Shown here: one piece after another, positions 9,134 to 17,094 of the stretch | Numbering within the stretch: the first letter of the stretch is position 1 | How the letters are laid out: the number at the start of each line of letters is the position of its first letter | Source of the DNA: Gymnodinialimonas phycosphaerae | GTDB lineage: Bacteria > Pseudomonadota > Alphaproteobacteria > Rhodobacterales > Rhodobacteraceae | Direction of reading: 5' to 3' | NCBI RefSeq assembly: GCF_019195455.1 | Contig: NZ_JAIMBW010000001.1 | Span: 3,438,001-3,502,000, forward strand | DNA length: 64,000 nt | Made by a program: the position numbers and the translations under genes | The notes under the pieces: model-generated | Seen by the model: only the letters and a program-made list of their open reading frames with translations | Database searches by the model: none | What the model was told of the DNA's origin: nothing

Positions 9134-10459
9134 ATGAAGAAACTGATGATGGCCGCCGTGGGCGGCATTGCGGGTGGGGTGCTGTTGAGCACTCAGGTCG
9201 CGGGCCCGTTGCTGGCACAGGAGGCCGAGCGTAACGCCTCGGTCTATGAGCAGCTGGATCTGTTTGGCGATATCTTCGAGCGCATTCGCCAGAACTACGT
9301 CGAGGAAGTGGACGAGGCGGAACTGATCGAGGCGGCGATCAACGGCATGCTGATCTCGCTCGATCCGCATTCGTCGTACATCTCTGCCAGCGATTTCGAG
9401 GACATGCAGGTGCAGACCCGCGGCGAATTCGGCGGTTTGGGCATCGAGGTGACGCAGGAAGACGGATTCGTGCGCGTCATCACGCCGATGGACGACACGC
9501 CCGCCATGGAAGCAGGTGTCGAGGCCGGGGACTTCATCACCGCCGTCGACGGCGAGGCGCTTCTGGGCCTGACCCTTGAGCAAGCCGTTGACCTGATGCG
9601 CGGGCCGGTGGGCAGCGATATCGTCATCACCATCGTCCGCGAAGGGGAGGAGCAGCCCTTTGATCTGACGATCACGCGTGACCGGATCCAGTTGACCGCC
9701 GTGCGTGCGCGGCTGGAAGGCAACACCGCCGTCCTGCGTGTCTCGACCTTCAGCGACCAGACTTACCCCAACCTGCGCGACGGTCTGCTGGAGCTGATCG
9801 AAGAGGTCGGCGGGCTGGAGAATTTGAATGGCGTCGTGCTGGACCTGCGCAACAACCCCGGTGGCTTGCTGACCCAGGCAATCCGTGTGTCCGATGCCTT
9901 CCTGGAGCAAGGCGAGATCGTCTCTACCCGGGGCCGCGAGCCGCAGGATGGCGAGCGCTACAACGCCACGCCGGGTGATATGATCGACGGCCTGCCGATG
10001 GTGGTGCTGATCAACGGCGGCTCTGCCTCGGCATCCGAGATCGTGGCTGGTGCGCTGCAAGACCACCGCCGCGCGGTGATCGTGGGCACTAACTCGTTCG
10101 GCAAAGGTTCGGTTCAGTCGGTGATGCCGCTGGCCGGGGACGGCGCGATGCGCCTGACCACGTCGCTTTACTACACCCCGTCGGGACGCTCGATCCAGGC
10201 GCTTGGCGTGGCCCCCGATATCATCGTGGAACAGCGTGATCCGATCGAGGTGGAGGAGGACGAAGACGGCCGTCCCGCCCGCACCGAGGCCGGACTGCGC
10301 GGCGCGATCGAGAACTCCAGCCTGACGGAAGACCAGTTGCAGCAGTTGCAGGAAGAGCGGGAGGCCGCAGAGGCCACAGCCGCCCTTCGCAACGAGGATT
10401 ATCAACTGGCCTATGCCATTGATATCCTGACGGGTCTTGGCGCCTTGGGTCCGAACTAA
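9134..10459 (+). CDS. ctpA: carboxy-terminal processing peptidase (S41 family)
   Basis: A 441-residue protein with an N-terminal signal/anchor (KKLMMAAVGGIAGGVLLS). A PDZ domain spans about residues 85-170 (GLGIEVTQEDGFVRVITPMD), followed by the S41 protease domain. Its catalytic serine lies in NGGSASASEIVAGAL and the lysine in GTNSFGKGSVQS, the serine/lysine dyad of CtpA/Prc. It works in the periplasm on envelope proteins, often peptidoglycan hydrolases, and the upstream EnvC-like gene is a plausible functional partner. ATG 9134 is chosen because AGAGGA lies at 9119-9124; an in-frame ATG at 9110 has no such site. The C-terminus is acidic and Gln-rich. Confidence 0.95.
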   Translation: MKKLMMAAVGGIAGGVLLSTQVAGPLLAQEAERNASVYEQLDLFGDIFERIRQNYVEEVDEAELIEAAINGMLISLDPHSSYISASDFEDMQVQTRGEFGGLGIEVTQEDGFVRVITPMDDTPAMEAGVEAGDFITAVDGEALLGLTLEQAVDLMRGPVGSDIVITIVREGEEQPFDLTITRDRIQLTAVRARLEGNTAVLRVSTFSDQTYPNLRDGLLELIEEVGGLENLNGVVLDLRNNPGGLLTQAIRVSDAFLEQGEIVSTRGREPQDGERYNATPGDMIDGLPMVVLINGGSASASEIVAGALQDHRRAVIVGTNSFGKGSVQSVMPLAGDGAMRLTTSLYYTPSGRSIQALGVAPDIIVEQRDPIEVEEDEDGRPARTEAGLRGAIENSSLTEDQLQQLQEEREAAEATAALRNEDYQLAYAIDILTGLGALGPN

Positions 10460-10460
10460 G

Positions 10461-10922
10461 GTGTCAGACCCCTTACCTTATCGCCCGTGCGTGGGGGTCG
10501 TCTTGACCAACGCGGACGGGCGTATCTTTGCCGGGCAACGGGCAAATATGGATACGCCCGCATGGCAGATGCCACAGGGTGGGATCGACGAGGGCGAAGA
10601 TCCTTTGGCCGCCGCTTACCGAGAGTTGGAGGAAGAGACAGGCGTAGGACGCGACCACGTGACCTTCGTGCAGCAGACCGCCGATTGGCTGGCCTATGAT
10701 TTCCCCGATGAATTGCCGATGCGGTGGAAGGAAAAGTACCGCGGCCAAACCCAGATGTGGGTGCATTTCCGGTTGGACGCGCCTGACAGTGTCATCAACC
10801 TGAACCACAAGGATGTGGAGTTCAGCGCGTGGCGATGGATGACAAAGCGGGAAATCCTGACTGTGATCGTCCCGTTCAAACGCGCTATCTACAAGGCAGT
10901 TCTCAAGGAGTTTGCCCTATGA
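10461..10922 (+). CDS. rppH: RNA pyrophosphohydrolase (Nudix family)
   Basis: A 153-residue cytoplasmic enzyme that removes pyrophosphate from 5'-triphosphorylated RNA and so starts mRNA decay. The Nudix box is complete: GGIDEGEDPLAAAYRELEEE followed by TGV. The N-terminal RPCVGVVLTNADG and the C-terminal WRWMT region match RppH/NudH. The start is GTG 10461, two bases after the ctpA stop; a longer TTG-type start inside ctpA is less likely. The stop TGA overlaps the ATG of the next gene at 10919, which implies translational coupling. Confidence 0.93.
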   Translation: MSDPLPYRPCVGVVLTNADGRIFAGQRANMDTPAWQMPQGGIDEGEDPLAAAYRELEEETGVGRDHVTFVQQTADWLAYDFPDELPMRWKEKYRGQTQMWVHFRLDAPDSVINLNHKDVEFSAWRWMTKREILTVIVPFKRAIYKAVLKEFAL

Positions 10923-11410
10923 TGCGCCCCCTCGCTTTCCTGTTTGCGATCATCGCCGCCGGGCCTGCTGCGGCCCTGTCCTGTGCCGTGCCCACCGTGG
11001 CCGGGGCCTATACCGCCGCCGCCCAAAGCCCTGCGGATTACGTGATTGGTGTGGGGTCCTTGCGTCTGACCGGGCCAAGCAATCCGCCCCAGGGCGCCGT
11101 GGCCCAGGGCGGGGACATCAACCAGATGGTGGGCTACACGCAACCGGCGCGGTTCGAGGGAGAGTTCTTCACCGGCAGCGATTTCGACGCTTCTCGCGAC
11201 ATCCCCGTGACGGTCGACGTGACCTGCGTCGCCGCCTGGTGCGGCGCGGCGCGGGATGTGTCTGATGCGTTGTTCTTCTTTCGGGTTGTGAACGGCGGCT
11301 ACGTCCTGACCGAAAACGCCTGCCCCGGGTTCGTGTTCGATCAGGCCCATCCGGGTATGCTGGAAGAAGTGATCAATTGCCACCAAGGCACTTGCCCCGG
11401 CGCGTGGTGA
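10919..11410 (+). CDS. small secreted cysteine-rich protein, unknown function
   Basis: A 163-residue protein. The first 20 or so residues are a clear signal peptide (MMRPLAFLFAIIAAGPAAAL, cut near SC). The mature part has seven cysteines (SCAVP, TCVAAWCGAARD, NACPGF, NCHQGTCPG), so disulfides in the periplasm are likely. I do not recognise the family. ATG 10919 overlaps the rppH stop and has AAGGAG about nine bases upstream. It closes the gpmI operon; a hairpin without a T-run (11430-11447) follows. Confidence 0.75.
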   Translation: MMRPLAFLFAIIAAGPAAALSCAVPTVAGAYTAAAQSPADYVIGVGSLRLTGPSNPPQGAVAQGGDINQMVGYTQPARFEGEFFTGSDFDASRDIPVTVDVTCVAAWCGAARDVSDALFFFRVVNGGYVLTENACPGFVFDQAHPGMLEEVINCHQGTCPGAW

Positions 11411-11429
11411 GTTTGGCGGTGGTGGTGGT

Positions 11430-11447
11430 CCCGGGCTGAAGCCCGGG
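11430..11447. repeat. CCCGGGCT-ga-AGCCCGGG hairpin between convergent genes
   Basis: A perfect 8-bp inverted repeat with a two-base centre lies between the stops of two convergent genes. It lacks a T-run, so it is not a canonical intrinsic terminator. Similar GGGCTNNAGCCC hairpins sit at the gene ends at 32391-32407 (imperfect) and 49192-49203, suggesting a small dispersed element. Confidence 0.5.
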
Positions 11448-11455
11448 GCGCGCCG

Positions 11456-12634
11456 TCACAATACCCGCATCAGCCCTTCGCGCACGAAGCGTTTGACCAG
11501 CACCATCTTGCCTGCGTCGTCGAGGTCGCCGCCCATATCCCCCAGCCGGAAATCGCCCGTGGTGATGCAATATTCCATCGCGTCTTTCGCGTGGGCGGGC
11601 AGGATGATCTCGGCCCCCTGGGCCGCGAGGCAAACTTGATCCTCATCGGGGACATCATGGATTCCGAAGACGATGTGGGGATGGGCGCCGACGCGACTGT
11701 CCATCGTCAGGCCGTCGAGCTTGGCCAGCTGCGCCATCTGCCCTTCGACGCGGGGCACACGGGCGGTCAGGAACTCTTCCCGGAACCCCGACAGCAGCTT
11801 GCCCACATGGGCGTCGCCGACCATAGCCACCACTTCGGCGAAGGTCGCGTCATACGCGTCCAGGTCCGCGCCGTAGTTGGCGTAGCCGGGGGGCAGGGCG
11901 CGGCGCATGGCGGGTTCCCGGTGAGCCTTGGCGATGACGGCTTCGGCCAAGGCATCGGCCCAGGTGCGGAACATCAGGCCGGTCGTGATGTGCAGCGACG
12001 TCTCGTCGGTTGCGACGGCATCGTGCGCCATGCCGCGCGGAATGTAGACGGCGTCACCCGGCTCCAGCACGAAGCGCTGCACCTCTTCGCCCACGTCCAT
12101 GCCGCGTTCGAACGCCTGATCGGGCAGGGGCAGTTCCACGGGCGTGCCGTAGATGCGCCATTCCTTGGTGCCAGCAACCTGCAAAACCAACACGTCGTGG
12201 CCGTCATAATGGGGGTTGAAGCCCTGATTGCCCGGAGGCGTCATGTAGATGTTGGTTTGCACGCGGGCCGACATCGCCGCCTCCATCGCGCGACAGTAGC
12301 GCGCCAAGGCCGGCAGGCGTTCGTGCAGGCCCGAGAGTATCACGGTGGCGCCGTCTGCATGCAGCTGGTTCACGCGGACCGGGTCCACTTGCCCTGTCTC
12401 GTAGGCAAAATCGGTGGGTGTGATGTTGCCATCGGCACGGGTCACGTTGATCTCGGGCACATGCAGACCCATGGTCGAGACGACGCGGTCGATGTCGTCG
12501 TAGCTTAGCAGATCCGAGAAATACCCGGGCTGGCCCCGCTTGATCAGCATCGGCTTCTTCTCGAAATACTCGGCGAAGAAGGTGTCGGGGGTTTCGGGCG
12601 AAATGGCCCAGTCGAAGCTGAAGGTCTCGGTCAT
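11456..12634 (-). CDS. JmjC/cupin-4 domain 2-oxoglutarate oxygenase (RoxA/YcfD-like)
   Basis: A 392-residue protein. It opens like ribosomal oxygenases (FFAEYFEKKPMLIKRG) and has the JmjC iron site: HYD within NPHYDGHDVLVLQVAG, with the distal histidine in YIPRGMAHDAV. YcfD/RoxA enzymes hydroxylate an arginine of ribosomal protein L16; assigning that substrate here is inference from family resemblance. The C-terminal region has a winged-helix-like tail as in that family. ATG 12634 begins MTETFSFDW; longer in-frame starts run into the leader. Divergent from the small Tat protein at 12807. Confidence 0.85.
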   Translation of the reverse strand: MTETFSFDWAISPETPDTFFAEYFEKKPMLIKRGQPGYFSDLLSYDDIDRVVSTMGLHVPEINVTRADGNITPTDFAYETGQVDPVRVNQLHADGATVILSGLHERLPALARYCRAMEAAMSARVQTNIYMTPPGNQGFNPHYDGHDVLVLQVAGTKEWRIYGTPVELPLPDQAFERGMDVGEEVQRFVLEPGDAVYIPRGMAHDAVATDETSLHITTGLMFRTWADALAEAVIAKAHREPAMRRALPPGYANYGADLDAYDATFAEVVAMVGDAHVGKLLSGFREEFLTARVPRVEGQMAQLAKLDGLTMDSRVGAHPHIVFGIHDVPDEDQVCLAAQGAEIILPAHAKDAMEYCITTGDFRLGDMGGDLDDAGKMVLVKRFVREGLMRVL

Positions 12635-12806
12635 ATGGCGTCCAGTTGATGGGGCATGTGCTTGAATTCTTGGTGTCGCAATCTGACCACGGGTGCGCGC
12701 TGTGTTCAATCGCGTTTGCAGGGACGGGATCACCTCCGTTGACTGGTGTGGGTGGATCGGTCAGATGATTCATTTATGTAGCCAGACCCATTTAGGAATT
12801 TGAAAA

Positions 12807-13094
12807 ATGTCCAGTGATGACAAGAAGAAGACCCTGACCGACGCGGAAATCACCACCGACCACCCCACGAGCCGCCGGACGGTTCTGGGTGTCATGGGTG
12901 CCGCAGGCGTTGGCGCGGCCCTGATCCCCACGGGCGCGCAGGCGCAAGGCACGGATAGCGACAACGGCTCGTGGACCGACCAGGCCGGTTGCGGGCGTGG
13001 CAGCGGTGGCTATTCCACCGGCATCACCGATGCGGACAACGGCTCTCTCGGGACCGACGCACCGGGTGCGGGTCGCGGTGCGCCCTACTGCTGA
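12807..13094 (+). CDS. small Tat-exported protein with internal duplication, unknown function
   Basis: A 95-residue protein. A twin-arginine signal (SRRTVLGVMGAAGVGAAL then AQAQG) is preceded by a charged N-terminus. The mature part is only about 45 residues and consists of two similar units, TDSDNGSWTDQAGCGRG and TDADNGSLGTDAPGAGRG, ending in PYC. The DxDNGS loops look like calcium- or metal-binding turns, and each unit ends in G-x-GRG; two cysteines are present. AGGA lies about ten bases before the ATG. A strong terminator follows at 13129-13161, so it is a single-gene transcript. Function unknown; a short peptide-like product after export is possible. Confidence 0.75.
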   Translation: MSSDDKKKTLTDAEITTDHPTSRRTVLGVMGAAGVGAALIPTGAQAQGTDSDNGSWTDQAGCGRGSGGYSTGITDADNGSLGTDAPGAGRGAPYC

Positions 13095-13128
13095 TACTGC
13101 ACGCAGGTCAGGACGTTTGAAATTTGGA

Positions 13129-13161
13129 AGCGGGATGGAGGAAGCGGCCATCCCGCTTTTT
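13129..13161 (+). terminator. intrinsic terminator after the small Tat gene
   Basis: A 10-bp perfect stem (AGCGGGATGG / CCATCCCGCT) with a 9-base loop is followed by a T-run. It sits directly before the stop of the convergent esterase gene. Confidence 0.85.
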
Positions 13162-14088
13162 CTATGACGGGTCGACGGCCCGGGCGAGGGCCCTCGTCGC
13201 GCGGGAAAAGGCTTCGGCAGCAGCGGGGCAGCGGTCGCGCCAGCGGATGAAGCCATGGATCAACCCTTCGGCTTGCTCAAACCAGACGGGGATGGACGCG
13301 CTGCGCAAACTGGTGGCAAGCGCTTCGCCGTCCCCGAGGAGCGGATCGATCGCCGCCGTCAGAATGACCGCTTGGGGCAGGGCGCTCAGGTCTGCCGTGA
13401 CAGGCGCGGCGTAGGCGTCGGGCACGGCGCCGCCCAGGTAGTCGCGCCAGCATCGATGCATCAACGCGCGCGTCAGGTAGGGCGCGTTGGCATGGGTGTC
13501 GTAAGAGGCCGCGCTGCACGTCGGATCTGTTGCCGGGTAGATCAGGAACAGGCCCGCCGCCCTTCCGGTCTTCAGGGCCGTGCCGAGGGCAAGATTGCCG
13601 CCCGCGCTGTCCCCACCAAGCCAAAGGGTTGGGATGTCGTGCAAGGGCGATGCCCCCGACACGAGGTAACGCGCCGCTGCGACGCATTCGGTAAGGGCCG
13701 TCGGATAGGGGAACTCGGGCGCGAGGGCATAGTCGATGCTGACCACCCGCAGGCCCGTATCACGGGCGATGTCCGCGCAGACATGATCGTGGCCGCGCAA
13801 TGACCCAAGGCTCCAACCGCCGCCATGTATATAGAGCATCGCTTCAGGCCGCGAATGCGCTGTCCCATAGCTGCGCAGGGCAACGGCGCGACCGTTCACC
13901 TCCAACGTCCAATCTTCGGTCAAAATGTCAGGCGCTAGCGGCGGCAGGGTCGCCTCCATCGTGGCGACCGCGCTGCGCATCGCCGCTATCGGGCGCAGGT
14001 GTTCGGGTACGGGATCAGGGTCCTTGGCCATGTCGCGCGCAAGCGCCCAAAGGTCCGGATGCAGGTTTGGGTAGGGCGCGTTTGCCAT
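13162..14088 (-). CDS. alpha/beta hydrolase, hormone-sensitive-lipase (HSL) type esterase
   Basis: A 308-residue hydrolase. The oxyanion-hole motif is YIHGGGWSLGS (residues about 88-98) and the nucleophile elbow is GGDSAGGNL. The acid is in AIDPLLGD and the histidine in GLIHGFI, so the triad looks complete. This is the HSL (BD-FAE/Abhydrolase_3) group, which cleaves short-chain esters; the natural substrate is unknown. No signal peptide. It lies just downstream of, and in the same direction as, the membrane winged-helix gene (3-base gap), so the two are probably co-transcribed. Confidence 0.88.
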   Translation of the reverse strand: MANAPYPNLHPDLWALARDMAKDPDPVPEHLRPIAAMRSAVATMEATLPPLAPDILTEDWTLEVNGRAVALRSYGTAHSRPEAMLYIHGGGWSLGSLRGHDHVCADIARDTGLRVVSIDYALAPEFPYPTALTECVAAARYLVSGASPLHDIPTLWLGGDSAGGNLALGTALKTGRAAGLFLIYPATDPTCSAASYDTHANAPYLTRALMHRCWRDYLGGAVPDAYAAPVTADLSALPQAVILTAAIDPLLGDGEALATSLRSASIPVWFEQAEGLIHGFIRWRDRCPAAAEAFSRATRALARAVDPS

Positions 14089-14091
14089 CGC

Positions 14092-14793
14092 CTACATCAT
14101 CTTGATGACGTCTTTGTCGATCGCCAGAATATAGCCGCGCCGGGCGATGTTCTTCACCAACAGCTCGGACACCATCTGGTTGCCGAGCGTGTCGCGCAGG
14201 CGCTTGATGCGCGTGGCTCCTGCCGCCTCATCCACATCGGATTCCAGCTTGCCGGATACCATCGCCTCGATCTGCGCGCCGGTCAGGATGTCATCGTCCA
14301 GCCGCGCTTCCGCCAGCACGGACAGTGTTTCCATCGCCGCATCGGTCAGCTTGAATTCCAGGTTGTTGATCAGCACCACACGCTCTTCGCGCGACAGGAT
14401 CAGGGACGAGACCTGAATGCCCTGACGCTCGATCTCGCCCATGCGGCGGTTGAGCGTGATGATCGTGATCAGGAACACCAGACAGGCGACCAACAGGGCG
14501 GTGGCAAAGATCATCAGCACGAAGATCACCGCGCGGTAGCTGGCCAGCACCTTGGAGAAGGTGGTGCCGGATTGCGCCAGGACCTCCAGCATGCGGATGG
14601 CGTCGGGGTTGCGAACGTCGTTGACCTCGAACACCTGGACGACGGCCTCGTTGAAGGCATCGGCGTCGGGCAGGTTCACGAATAGCAAAACGGCGGACGT
14701 CACAAGAACCGCGACGACCGCCAGAATGCCCAATTGTACGACGCGTGTGGACGCGATCCGTGTGTCAGAAACGGAGGTAGTATTGTCCGGCAT
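14092..14793 (-). CDS. membrane-anchored protein with C-terminal OmpR-type winged helix
   Basis: A 233-residue protein. Residues about 20-42 (VVQLGILAVVAVLVTSAVLLFV) and 87-113 (VIFVLMIFATALLVACLVFL) are two membrane segments flanking a periplasmic loop of about 45 residues. The C-terminal 100 residues read like a trans_reg_C domain: NLEFKLTDAAMETLSVLAE, then ATRIKRLRDTLGN and NIARRGYILAID, the recognition helix and wing hairpin of PhoB/OmpR proteins. There is no receiver domain. ToxR/CadC proteins carry the winged helix at the N-terminus, so this order is inverted. ATG 14793 has AAGGAG just upstream. The upstream gene overlaps by 29 bases and encodes a small secreted protein. Confidence 0.72.
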   Translation of the reverse strand: MPDNTTSVSDTRIASTRVVQLGILAVVAVLVTSAVLLFVNLPDADAFNEAVVQVFEVNDVRNPDAIRMLEVLAQSGTTFSKVLASYRAVIFVLMIFATALLVACLVFLITIITLNRRMGEIERQGIQVSSLILSREERVVLINNLEFKLTDAAMETLSVLAEARLDDDILTGAQIEAMVSGKLESDVDEAAGATRIKRLRDTLGNQMVSELLVKNIARRGYILAIDKDVIKMM

Positions 14794-15058
14794 CCGATCT
14801 CCTTGATGCGAGGCCGGAGTCGTCAAACACCGAGCTCACATTCACCAACGTCCAGCCTTGGGCGGCAAGACGGCCAGCGACATAGGAAGATGCGGCACTG
14901 ACCGAACATGCACTTTGGGGCACTTCAATCACACCGTAGTGCAGACGCAAAGGGTTATCCATCCTTGCGCGATAGTCCGCATAACAAGCGGCATGGGCCT
15001 GCGCGGCCAGAAGGCTCAGCGCCAAAGCGCCGAGGAGGGGTTTCAAGAATCGTTTCAT
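14765..15058 (-). CDS. small secreted protein, unknown function
   Basis: A 97-residue protein with a signal peptide (FLKPLLGALALSLLAAQAHA) followed by a mature domain of about 77 residues with the segments CYADYRARMDNPLRLHYGV, SACSVSAASS and GQYYLRF. I recall similar short proteins in other Rhodobacterales but know no function. Two cysteines may form a disulfide. ATG 15058 is used; TTG 15100 is an alternative. It overlaps the membrane winged-helix gene by 29 bases on the same strand, so the two are almost certainly translated from one mRNA. Confidence 0.75.
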   Translation of the reverse strand: MKRFLKPLLGALALSLLAAQAHAACYADYRARMDNPLRLHYGVIEVPQSACSVSAASSYVAGRLAAQGWTLVNVSSVFDDSGLASRRSDAGQYYLRF

Positions 15059-15301
15059 CGGTTTTGCTCGTTTCGGTTTGCTGAAAGGGGGCAGCTTCAA
15101 GACCGTCTATGGGGCAGAGGCGCGCTGTCATTCAATATCGGGGGCGCGGCACGGGGCCTGTTATCCGATAGCGCGCGGGCGTTTTTGCCTTGCAAGCTTG
15201 GGCCGAGGGAGGGTGACACAACGGCAATTCCGGCCGGTACGACACATTAAACCATCAAGGGCTCTTTTCAGCCCGCATCCCATTTCGAGTGAGCTGATTT
15301 C

Positions 15302-15784
15302 ATGACCAAACCCTTATCCGCCCTCTTGGGTGTCGCCTTGAGCGTCGCCCTCGCCCCAATCGCTGCCGCCGAAACTGCGTTACGGTCCTTTGACGCCGCC
15401 GCCTTTACGGCCGCCGGTCTCAGCAACACGGTTGGGCCGCTATTATTCAGTGATCTGCCCTTCCACGCCGTCGCGCCGCCGACGCGCGCGTCCTACACGC
15501 ATAGCGATGCGGGGACGGCGGATGCCTCATATGATGCCATTATGCGCCGCTTGGGGACGCAGCCAGACCAATGGTCCGGCGATGCGTTGCCCTATCGGGT
15601 GGCAATGCCCGGTCCGTCCTATGTTGGCGTGATCTCTCCGCAGATCCCGGAGGGGTGGGTCGTGACCCTTCGGTGCCTGGATTGGGACACCGATTATTCC
15701 ACCGAAGCCGAGCAGCATGAGGGATGCTACGTGTTCGAGATGCGATCCCTCGCAGAGGCCCCGACGCGCCCACACCATCCCTGA
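15302..15784 (+). CDS. secreted protein, unknown function
   Basis: A 160-residue protein with a signal peptide (LSALLGVALSVALAPIAAAE). The mature part has two cysteines (LRCLDWDTDY, HEGCYVF) and no motif I recognise. The ribosome site is weak. A TTATCCGATAGCG box lies about 140 bases upstream (15161-15173); related boxes precede the next secreted gene. It stands alone between a minus-strand gene and the next plus-strand gene. Confidence 0.65.
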   Translation: MTKPLSALLGVALSVALAPIAAAETALRSFDAAAFTAAGLSNTVGPLLFSDLPFHAVAPPTRASYTHSDAGTADASYDAIMRRLGTQPDQWSGDALPYRVAMPGPSYVGVISPQIPEGWVVTLRCLDWDTDYSTEAEQHEGCYVFEMRSLAEAPTRPHHP

Positions 15785-15948
15785 TTCCGCAAGCGTTATT
15801 CGATAGCGATCCTGACGGTATCCAATAGCGGCGAGGCGTCATTGCATGGCGCGCGACAGAGGGGGGAATGTGATTCCACAAGCGCCGAATGAGTGCGCCC
15901 AATCCAAAACCCCACGACACCTCAAGCCAAGCCATACAAGGGAACACA

Positions 15949-16395
15949 ATGATGCTTCGCCACCTCTCCAAATCCATGACAGCCGGGATGTTGGCCGTCA
16001 CTCTGGCCCTGACGGGTATCACTGCAACGGCGTCTCCGGCGGCTGCCAACGGTCATCGCAACAACCAGGGCGCGGAGGCTGCCGCCATCTTCGGCGGGTT
16101 GCTGCTGCTTTATGGGTTGAGCCAGGTTGGCCGCGACGGGCGTCACCCCCAAGCAGGCGCGCCTGTTCGCCCCCGCCCCCAACCCGTGCACCGCGTGGCA
16201 CCGCAGCGCTGCTTAATTCAGGGCCATGACAACAACGGGCAATATCGTGGCTACCGCTATCGTTGCATGCAGCAACACGCGCAGAACGCACATCTGCTGC
16301 CGCAAAGCTGCCTGCGCCATGTCTGGACCGACCGCGGCCAGCGCACGATCTACGGTGGGCGCTGCCTTGCCAACAACGGCTGGGTGCGCGGCTAA
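15949..16395 (+). CDS. secreted protein with arginine/histidine-rich mature region, unknown function
   Basis: A 148-residue protein with signal peptide (SMTAGMLAVTLALTGITATASPAAA). A short hydrophobic segment (AAIFGGLLLLYGLSQVG) follows, then a basic, Pro/His/Arg-rich linker and a four-cysteine C-terminal part (RCLIQGHDNNGQYRGYRYRC, SCLRHVW, RCLANNGW). AAGGGAAC lies at about 15938-15945, ideal for ATG 15949. Two direct TTATTCGATAGCG / GTATCCAATAGCG boxes lie at 15796-15808 and 15818-15830. A terminator follows at 16428-16460. Family unknown. Confidence 0.7.
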   Translation: MMLRHLSKSMTAGMLAVTLALTGITATASPAAANGHRNNQGAEAAAIFGGLLLLYGLSQVGRDGRHPQAGAPVRPRPQPVHRVAPQRCLIQGHDNNGQYRGYRYRCMQQHAQNAHLLPQSCLRHVWTDRGQRTIYGGRCLANNGWVRG

Positions 16396-16427
16396 GTCAT
16401 CCGAGAATAATCGAGCAGCAAGAGCGA

Positions 16428-16460
16428 GGCGGCGTCACCATCCGGTTGCGCCGCCTTTTT
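16428..16460 (+). terminator. intrinsic terminator before rnhB
   Basis: A GGCGGCG / CGCCGCC stem (16428-16434 and 16449-16455) with a 14-base loop, followed by TTTTT. It ends the secreted-protein transcript 20 bases before rnhB starts. Confidence 0.75.
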
Positions 16461-16480
16461 CTTTGCCGCAAACCGAGCCT

Positions 16481-17080
16481 ATGGGACCGGATTTTGAGAT
16501 GGAGCGCGCCCTTGGCGGCAGCGTCGCTGGCGTAGATGAAGTAGGACGCGGCCCTTGGGCCGGGCCGGTCACGGCCTGTGCGGTGGTGCTGGACCCCGAA
16601 CGTGTGCCGCCGGGCCTGAACGATTCCAAGAAACTGACCGAGGCGCGGCGTGAGGCGTTGGCGGTTCAGATCCTCTGCGTCGCCGATGTCTCGCTTGGGT
16701 GGGCTTCGGTCGAAGAGATCGACGCGCTGAACATTCGCCAAGCCACCTTCCTTGCCATGACCCGTGCGATCAACGGGCTGAATGCGCCTCCGACCCATGC
16801 GCTGATCGACGGAAACGCGATTCCGCCGGGCCTGCCCTGCCCCGCGAGTTGCGTCGTGAAGGGCGACGGGCGGGCGGTTTCCATCGCGGCGGCCTCAATT
16901 GTGGCCAAAGTACGGCGCGATGCCTTGATGAAAGAGCTTGCCGTGATGCATCCCGGTTACGGTTGGGACACGAACATGGGGTACGGCACGGCAAAACACA
17001 CGGCTGGCCTACATCATCTAGGGGTCACCCAACATCATCGCCGCAGTTTTGCGCCCATCCGCAAGATATTGTGTGGATAA
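16481..17080 (+). CDS. rnhB: ribonuclease HII
   Basis: A 199-residue cytoplasmic enzyme that cuts RNA in RNA:DNA hybrids and removes misincorporated ribonucleotides. The acidic metal site is visible: GVDEVGRGPWAGPV (Asp-Glu), LIDGNAIP (Asp), and AAASIVAKVRRD (Asp). The C-terminal HPGYGWDTNMGYGTAKH segment is typical. ATG 16481 begins MGPDFEMERALGG; a longer frame runs through the upstream terminator and is rejected. ccrM follows after 107 bases with its own promoter region. Confidence 0.96.
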   Translation: MGPDFEMERALGGSVAGVDEVGRGPWAGPVTACAVVLDPERVPPGLNDSKKLTEARREALAVQILCVADVSLGWASVEEIDALNIRQATFLAMTRAINGLNAPPTHALIDGNAIPPGLPCPASCVVKGDGRAVSIAAASIVAKVRRDALMKELAVMHPGYGWDTNMGYGTAKHTAGLHHLGVTQHHRRSFAPIRKILCG

Positions 17081-17094
17081 AATCGTATCGGTTG

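Noticed and set aside
8945..10405. 486-codon minus-strand frame opposite ctpA
   Set aside because: The plus strand encodes an intact PDZ/S41 protease; the antisense translation is low-complexity.
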